NCBI GenBank assembly: GCA_964510575.1
Contig: CAZECN010000028.1
Span: forward strand, 1-35,363
From: CALKYB01 sp964510575
Lineage (GTDB): Bacteria; Bdellovibrionota_C; UBA2361; SZUA-149; CALKYB01
Length of the DNA: 35,363 bases
Reading direction: 5' to 3'
The notes under the pieces were generated by a model, which was not told the origin of the DNA, searched no databases, and worked only from the letters and a program-made list of their open reading frames with translations. Shown here piece after piece: positions 30,469-35,363 of the stretch. Every line of letters begins with the position of its first letter. Positions within the stretch are counted from its first letter, which is position 1. A program made the translations under genes and the position numbers.

Positions 30469-31437
30469 ATGCTAGCTTGTCAGGTTCCCTTTTCCAAAAA
30501 AGTAAAAGAGCACAATTTAAATCTTGAGCGACGCTCAATAGACACCCTTCAAATCAATTTGGGGAAACGCTGTAACTTAGCTTGCTTACACTGCCATGTC
30601 GAAGCCGGTCCAAAGAGAACAGAAGATATGACAGAGGAAACTGCCTCTAGAATTATTGAACTTTTGAATAAATCTGAGTCGATTAAAACTTTGGACATTA
30701 CTGGGGGAGCACCTGAGATTAATGCTCACTTCAAAGATTTTGTGCGTGCAGCCCATGCCAAAGGAATAGAGTCTATCGACCGTTGTAACCTAACTATTTT
30801 TTACGAAGACGGCTTCGAGGACCTTCCCGAGTTTTTAGCTGAACACAAAGTTAGAGTAGTAGCTTCGCTTCCCTGCTACTCAAAAGACAATGTGGATGCT
30901 CAGAGAGGTGGTGGAGTTTTTGATAGAAGCATCACTGGACTCCAATGGCTCAATAAACTTGGTTATGGAAAACCTGGGACCGATCTTATGTTGGATCTAG
31001 TGTACAACCCGCTTGGAGCAAGTCTTCCTCCAGAGGAAAAACAATTACAGGCTCAATATAAAAAAGAATTAAAAGAGCTTTTCGATATCGAGTTCCAAAA
31101 TCTATTTGCAATCACCAATATGCCGATCAAAAGGTTCCTTCATTATCTTGATCGTGAAGAAAAAACGGCCGAATACATGCAGCTATTGCTTGACAACTTC
31201 AACCCTAGCGCAGCTGAGAACGTGATGTGTAAAGATATGATTTCAGTAGGCTGGACGGGAGAACTCTTCGATTGCGATTTTAATCAAATGTTAGAAATGC
31301 CTTTAGGGAAAAAGAAAAGAAACATTTGGGACATCGATTCTTTTGACGCCTTGGCTTCAGAACCGATTTCACTAGCCAACCATTGCTATGGATGTACAGC
31401 AGGCGCCGGCAGTTCCTGCACGGGAACTGTTGCTTAA
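30469..31437 (+). CDS. arsS: Arsenosugar biosynthesis radical SAM protein ArsS, 322 aa
   Basis: A radical SAM enzyme: the [4Fe-4S] motif CNLACLHC (Cys35, Cys39, Cys42) sits in LGKRCNLACLHCHVEAGPKR, the form typical of ArsS. DITGGAPE and the RCNLTIFYEDGF segment follow. A C-terminal Cys-rich region (MCKD, FDCDFNQ, HCYGCTAGAGSSC) may hold a second cluster. ArsS is proposed to attach the 5'-deoxyadenosyl group of SAM to dimethylated arsenic on the way to arsenosugars. The gene leads an operon ending in arsM, which supports the call. No clear ribosome binding site precedes the ATG, and the -35/-10 is not evident. Confidence 0.92.
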   Translation: MLACQVPFSKKVKEHNLNLERRSIDTLQINLGKRCNLACLHCHVEAGPKRTEDMTEETASRIIELLNKSESIKTLDITGGAPEINAHFKDFVRAAHAKGIESIDRCNLTIFYEDGFEDLPEFLAEHKVRVVASLPCYSKDNVDAQRGGGVFDRSITGLQWLNKLGYGKPGTDLMLDLVYNPLGASLPPEEKQLQAQYKKELKELFDIEFQNLFAITNMPIKRFLHYLDREEKTAEYMQLLLDNFNPSAAENVMCKDMISVGWTGELFDCDFNQMLEMPLGKKKRNIWDIDSFDALASEPISLANHCYGCTAGAGSSCTGTVA

Positions 31438-31439
31438 AA

Positions 31440-32165
31440 ATGAGTCCAGCAGAGGAGACCTTGGACTCTAGCTCGAGTGACGACACCAAGAGCAACAACA
31501 GGTCAAAACTCGTAATAGTTCTATTGCTAGTTGCCCTAACAATCTTTTTTCGGGAACCTGTTGGAAATTTCCTGAAAGAAGCACTTGATTGGATTGAGGC
31601 CAAAGGCACTTTGGGAGCAATCTACTTCATATTGCTCTACATCATTACAACTATACTTTTGGTACCAGGTTCAATTCTAACCTTAGGTGCCGGTGCCATT
31701 TACGGAGTATTCTGGGGCACGATTGTTGTTTCTATAGCCTCGGTAGCAGGTGCAACCGCCGCCTTTATTATTGGAAGAAACTTTGCAAGAGACTGGGTAA
31801 ATAAACAAATAGAAAAACAACCGCAATTTAAAGCGGTAAACTCTGCAATTTCTGAAGAAGGACGAAATATTGTCTTTTTAATTAGGCTTTCTCCAGCTTT
31901 TCCTTTCAATTTCCTAAACTATGCTTTTGGCCTAACTAAAGTTAAACTTTGGGACTATGTCTTGGCCTCTTGGGCTGGAATGCTCCCAGGAACCATTCTT
32001 TACGTTTATCTAGGGTCTATAGCGGGAGATGTAGCTAGAGCTGACGGTAAAAGCCCCTTGGAATGGGCTTTTCTGATTGTTGGCCTGCTTGCTACTGTAG
32101 GGGTTACAATTTATGTAACTAGGTTAGCCAAAAAGTCATTGGATAAGAAAACAGATAAAGAGTAA
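31440..32165 (+). CDS. TVP38/TMEM64 (DedA-like) membrane protein, 241 aa
   Basis: A Ser/Asp-rich N-terminus precedes about five membrane helices of the SNARE-associated/VTT family, with the family signature FLIRLSPAFPFNFLNYAFGL and AGMLPGTILYVYLGS. Family members are inner-membrane proteins linked to lipid scrambling or transport. It begins 2 bases after arsS and ends 2 bases before the MerA-like gene, so it is inside the arsenosugar operon, where such a gene is commonly found. Role there is not known. The frame is open to 31383 but would overlap arsS; ATG 31440 is used. Confidence 0.88.
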   Translation: MSPAEETLDSSSSDDTKSNNRSKLVIVLLLVALTIFFREPVGNFLKEALDWIEAKGTLGAIYFILLYIITTILLVPGSILTLGAGAIYGVFWGTIVVSIASVAGATAAFIIGRNFARDWVNKQIEKQPQFKAVNSAISEEGRNIVFLIRLSPAFPFNFLNYAFGLTKVKLWDYVLASWAGMLPGTILYVYLGSIAGDVARADGKSPLEWAFLIVGLLATVGVTIYVTRLAKKSLDKKTDKE

Positions 32166-32167
32166 CC

Positions 32168-33685
32168 ATGTTTGGAAGAAAATCTAACGCAGTTAAAGTA
32201 GAGCCGATGGATCAGTATAACCAGCTGCTGGTTGACCATGTTCATCCCAGCGATTGGAAAAATCCTAATCCAAGATCCAAATACAATTTGGTAGTAGTAG
32301 GTGCAGGCTCTGCTGGCTTAATTACTGCTGCAGCTGCGGCTGGTCTCGGCGCCAAGGTTGCCTTAGTTGAAAAACATTTAATGGGGGGAGACTGCCTTAA
32401 CCATGGTTGTGTGCCATCCAAGGCACTAATTCGAGCAGCTAAAGCTGTTAATGAAGTAAGAAAGGCTCCTGTCTTTGGAGTAGACGCTCAGCTACAAACC
32501 ATTGATTTTTCAAAAGTGATGGAAAGACTTCGCCGCATACGCTCGGATATCAGCCACCATGACTCTGCAAAACGCTTTAGCGAAATCGGAATTGATGTCT
32601 TTCTAGGCCAAGGAAGCTTTATTGACGAATCCACAATTGAAGTAGACGGTAGTAAGCTTAACTTTAAAAAGGCTTGTATAGCTACTGGAGCAAAAGCCAC
32701 TAAAATCCCTCTAGACGGAATAAAGCAAGACGAACTCCTAACCAACGAAACTATCTTTTCTTTAACTGAACTACCGAAACGACTAGCAATAGTTGGTGGA
32801 GGACCCATTGGCTGCGAACTAGCTCAAACTTTTGCTAGACTAGGTTCAGAAGTCACCATCTTCGAAAGAGGTCCTCAGTTTCTGACTCGCGAAGACCCTG
32901 ATGCAGCTTCAATTTTAAAATCTCAAATGGAAAAGGATGGAGTTAGTATAAAACTAAACTCGACGATCTTCTCCGGTAAAAAAGAAGGCAATAGCTATAA
33001 ACTATTTTACTGCGTTGGTTCTGAGGCCGAAACCTCTCTGGAAGTAGATAGAATTCTTATGGCAGTTGGTAGAAGTCCTAATTTAGATGGCTTAGAGGTT
33101 GAAAAAGCTGGGGTGGAGTTCAGCAAAAACGGCGTTGAAGTAGATGACTATCTCAGAACAAGCAATAAGAAAATCTTTGCAGCGGGTGATGTCTGTATGA
33201 GGCATAAGTTTACTCATGCCGCTGATTTTGCTGCTCGAGCGGTGGTTAGGAATGCTTTGTTTTTTGGTCGAGCAAAACTAAGCGCTCTTAATATTCCTTG
33301 GGCCACTTATACAGATCCAGAAATAGCACATGTAGGAATATACGGTCACAGCTCGGATGAGCCAGTTGACACTTATTTCAAACCTTTTAAAGAAGTGGAT
33401 CGAGCAATCCTAGATGAAGCTACTGATGGTTTTGTCAAAATTCATACTAAGAAAGGCTCTGGCAAAATCGTTGGAGCCACTATTGTAGGACCTCATGCGG
33501 GAGACCAAATATCAGAGGTTTCAGTAGCAATGGCTGCAGGAATGAAACTTGGCAAATTAGCTAATGTCATTCATCCTTACCCAACACAGTCTGAAGCCAT
33601 TCGCCAAACTGGGGATCTTTACAACAAAACTAAACTGACACCTTTGACTAAAACTTTCTTAAAAAGTTTAGTTAAATTTTCTTGA
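32168..33685 (+). CDS. MerA-like FAD disulfide oxidoreductase, 505 aa
   Basis: A class I pyridine nucleotide-disulfide oxidoreductase: FAD motif VVGAGSAG (43-50), redox pair GDCLNHGCVPSK (Cys76, Cys81), NAD(P)H motif VGGGPIGCELAQ, AAGDV and the C-terminal HPYPTQSEA with the catalytic-type His. It resembles mercuric reductase but lacks both the N-terminal HMA domain and the C-terminal vicinal Cys pair that binds Hg(II), so mercury is unlikely to be its substrate. It carries a 39-residue N-terminal extension. Genes of this type accompany TVP38 and arsS in arsenosugar clusters; the reaction is not known. Confidence 0.88.
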   Translation: MFGRKSNAVKVEPMDQYNQLLVDHVHPSDWKNPNPRSKYNLVVVGAGSAGLITAAAAAGLGAKVALVEKHLMGGDCLNHGCVPSKALIRAAKAVNEVRKAPVFGVDAQLQTIDFSKVMERLRRIRSDISHHDSAKRFSEIGIDVFLGQGSFIDESTIEVDGSKLNFKKACIATGAKATKIPLDGIKQDELLTNETIFSLTELPKRLAIVGGGPIGCELAQTFARLGSEVTIFERGPQFLTREDPDAASILKSQMEKDGVSIKLNSTIFSGKKEGNSYKLFYCVGSEAETSLEVDRILMAVGRSPNLDGLEVEKAGVEFSKNGVEVDDYLRTSNKKIFAAGDVCMRHKFTHAADFAARAVVRNALFFGRAKLSALNIPWATYTDPEIAHVGIYGHSSDEPVDTYFKPFKEVDRAILDEATDGFVKIHTKKGSGKIVGATIVGPHAGDQISEVSVAMAAGMKLGKLANVIHPYPTQSEAIRQTGDLYNKTKLTPLTKTFLKSLVKFS

Positions 33686-33698
33686 GGTTTTCGACGGG

Positions 33699-34364
33699 TT
33701 GAAATTATCTATTGTCATTCCCGGCTTCAACGAAGAAAAGAGCCTTCCGTCGGTCATTTCCTCTATCAGACAAGATGAATTCCACGAAATTGTTTACGTT
33801 GACGGCGGCAGCGAAGATTCCTCTTTAGCCCTCGCCGCTTCACTAGGCGCCGAAACAGCTAGCTCCCTTTTAGGCAGAGCCAAGCAACTAAACCTAGGCG
33901 CTGACTTAACCACTGGCGACACACTACTGTTTCTCCATGCCGACTCCCTGCTACCTAGTCTTTATAGTGCAGCTATCTCAAGTTGCCTTAGAACAAATCT
34001 AGCAGGCGCTTTTTCGCTCAAATTTGAGCCTTCTAACCTAGCTATGGTTGTTATCGAATCTCTAGCAAACCTTAGGTCTAGGCTCTTCAGCTTACCTTAT
34101 GGAGATCAGGGACTTTTTATAAAAAAGGATAGTTTTCACAAGCTTGGAGGATTCAAGGATATACCTCTTCTCGAGGACCTTGATTTGGTTAAGAGAATTA
34201 AGCAAAATGGTGCGCTGGAAACAGTGGATGACAAAATAGTCACTAGCTCGCGCAGGTATCAAAGGAAGGGCGCCTTCACCACCAGTTTAACTAATCAGTT
34301 TATACTACTAGCCTGGAAAGCAGGCTGGTCCGAAGAAAAATTAGCAGAGTTGTACCAAAAATAA
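33699..34364 (+). CDS. TIGR04283-type GT2 glycosyltransferase of arsenosugar operon, 221 aa
   Basis: A soluble GT-A fold enzyme: SIVIPGFNEEKSL, IVYVDGGSED (Asp35), the nucleotide-sugar acid triad region LFLHADSLLP, GDQGLFIKK and ILLEDLDLVKRIKQ. This short form matches the arsenosugar-linked GT2 family (TIGR04283), thought to act on the sugar part of arsenosugar products. It starts with TTG 13 bases after the MerA-like stop (GAGG about 11 bases upstream) and ends 15 bases before arsM. Confidence 0.88.
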   Translation: MKLSIVIPGFNEEKSLPSVISSIRQDEFHEIVYVDGGSEDSSLALAASLGAETASSLLGRAKQLNLGADLTTGDTLLFLHADSLLPSLYSAAISSCLRTNLAGAFSLKFEPSNLAMVVIESLANLRSRLFSLPYGDQGLFIKKDSFHKLGGFKDIPLLEDLDLVKRIKQNGALETVDDKIVTSSRRYQRKGAFTTSLTNQFILLAWKAGWSEEKLAELYQK

Positions 34365-34379
34365 GGAAATAAGATAAAA

Positions 34380-35363
34380 ATGAAAAACGAGTCAAGCACA
34401 AGAGAAGCAGTTCAGGACTACTATGGCAAAACTTTGGCCTCCAGTGCTGACTTAAAAACCGATGCCTGCTGCAGTATCGACGAAATCCCAGATCATGTTA
34501 AATCTACTCTCTGCGAAATACACCCGGAAGTTAGTAAAAAGTTCTATGGTTGTGGTTCGCCAATTCCAGACGCCCTTGAGGGACTTACAGTTTTAGATTT
34601 AGGCTGTGGCTCCGGTCGCGACTGCTTCGTACTTTCTCGTCTCGTAGGCGAAAAAGGTAAAGTAATTGGGGTTGATATGACTGACGAACAGCTAGCTGTC
34701 GCATTTGAACATATCCCTTGGCATACCGAAAAGTTTGGCTACTCCAAGCCTAACGTCGAGTTCAAGAACGGCCTTATCGAAGATCTCTCAGCTCTGGGAA
34801 TTGAAGACAACTCAGTAGACCTCGTTGTTTCAAACTGTGTTATCAACTTAAGCCCTAACAAACCCCAAGTCCTCTCCGAAATATTCAGAGTTCTAAAACC
34901 TGGTGGTGAGCTCTACTTCTCTGACGTGTTTGCTTCGAGAAGAGTCCCTGAAGAATTAAGAAAAGACCCCATCCTTCATGGCGAATGTATTTCAGGCGCC
35001 CTATATAAAGAGGACTTCAGACGTATACTTAATGACTTAGGTTGCGTAGATTTCAGATTTATCACTGAAAGGCCACTAGAAATCCTCAATCCAGCGATTG
35101 AAAAAAAATTGGGCATGAATGAATTTGTTTCGTCTACAGTAAGAGCCTTCAAAATCGAATCGCTCGAAGACCGCTGTGAAGACTATGGTCAGGTGGCCAC
35201 CTACTTGGGAACAGTTGCTGAAACACCAGCTGCTTTTCAGTTAGATGACCATCATTTGTTTGAAAAAGATCGTCCAATGCTAGTCTGTGGTAACACGGCA
35301 GCAATGTTGGAAGAAACCAGGTTCAAGAAGCATTTTAAAGTGGAAGGAGACCGCAGCAAACAT
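34380..35363 (+). CDS. arsM: Arsenite methyltransferase ArsM, cut by window end
   Basis: SAM-dependent methyltransferase with motif VLDLGCGSGRDCF (71-83) and the cysteines of arsenite methyltransferases: Cys30/31, Cys58, Cys153 (SNCVINL) and Cys203 (GECISGALY), with spacings like those of studied algal ArsM enzymes. It continues at least to residue 328 with an extra C-terminal region (about 270-328), as in the ArsM of arsenosugar clusters. The frame has no stop before the window ends, so the 3' end is missing. It methylates As(III) stepwise in the cytosol. Fifth gene of the operon started by arsS; ribosome binding site AAGGA is rather far upstream. Confidence 0.93.
   Translation, partial: MKNESSTREAVQDYYGKTLASSADLKTDACCSIDEIPDHVKSTLCEIHPEVSKKFYGCGSPIPDALEGLTVLDLGCGSGRDCFVLSRLVGEKGKVIGVDMTDEQLAVAFEHIPWHTEKFGYSKPNVEFKNGLIEDLSALGIEDNSVDLVVSNCVINLSPNKPQVLSEIFRVLKPGGELYFSDVFASRRVPEELRKDPILHGECISGALYKEDFRRILNDLGCVDFRFITERPLEILNPAIEKKLGMNEFVSSTVRAFKIESLEDRCEDYGQVATYLGTVAETPAAFQLDDHHLFEKDRPMLVCGNTAAMLEETRFKKHFKVEGDRSKH

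Noticed and set aside
1..35363. CRISPR array, transposase, phage or defence system
   Set aside because: No regularly spaced repeats of CRISPR size, no transposase, integrase, restriction or toxin-antitoxin gene could be supported.

Overview
The window looks like chromosomal DNA of a Gram-negative bacterium of moderate to low G+C. Several signal-peptide proteins end in an aromatic or beta-barrel-like C-terminus, three have lipoprotein signals, two end in PEP-CTERM sorting signals, and there is a DsbA-like lipoprotein, a YhbY-type ribosome factor, a Uup/YheS-like ABC-F ATPase and a group IV (ECF) sigma factor. This fits a proteobacterium in the broad sense (gamma, or former delta/SAR324/Oligoflexia-like), but I cannot name the lineage. 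No phage, transposase, integrase or CRISPR array was seen. GTG and TTG starts are fairly common, and most genes carry a clear GAGG/GGAG ribosome binding site.

Layout. 1-300: tRNA-Asn(GTT) followed by three short perfect or near-perfect hairpins and a second, interrupted copy of the tRNA 3' end. 300-2640: two small secreted Cys-containing proteins and a PEP-CTERM protein. 2640-6300: two metal-handling loci, MerC-like plus CobW-like GTPase (+), then PaiB-like (-) and a three-gene operon (-) encoding an outer-membrane-type protein, a MerP-like HMA protein and a MerT-like membrane protein. 6300-11640 (-): second PEP-CTERM protein, Cys-rich secreted protein, ABC-F ATPase, beta-barrel protein and a voltage-gated K+ channel with a C-terminal zinc ribbon. 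11900-14150: bPH2 membrane protein behind 11-bp-phased repeats, small acidic protein, 28-residue membrane peptide, Ala-rich protein. 14240-20680 (-): three-gene envelope operon (GT39-type mannosyl/arabinosyltransferase-like membrane protein, secreted FAD oxidoreductase with a C-terminal anchor, large secreted SGNH hydrolase). 21060-22770 (+): DUF4397 lipoprotein, TerB/J-domain protein, small membrane protein. 22800-25040 (-): beta-barrel protein and a Usp-DUF389 membrane protein. 25270-27530: nitroreductase, then an ECF sigma / putative anti-sigma / two Spy-CnrX-like sensors operon. 27800-30330: glutamine synthetase, DsbA-like lipoprotein, yhbY. 30469-end (+): arsenosugar-type operon arsS - TVP38 - MerA-like - TIGR04283-type glycosyltransferase - arsM, cut by the window edge.

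The recurring theme is metal or metalloid handling and envelope modification. The arsenic operon is a recognised pathway type. The parts least explained by known systems are the outer-membrane/MerP/MerT-like operon, the GT39/FAD-oxidoreductase/SGNH operon, and the CnrYXH-like sigma locus with an extra Spy-like protein. Assignments rest on motif recognition by eye; no database search was possible.
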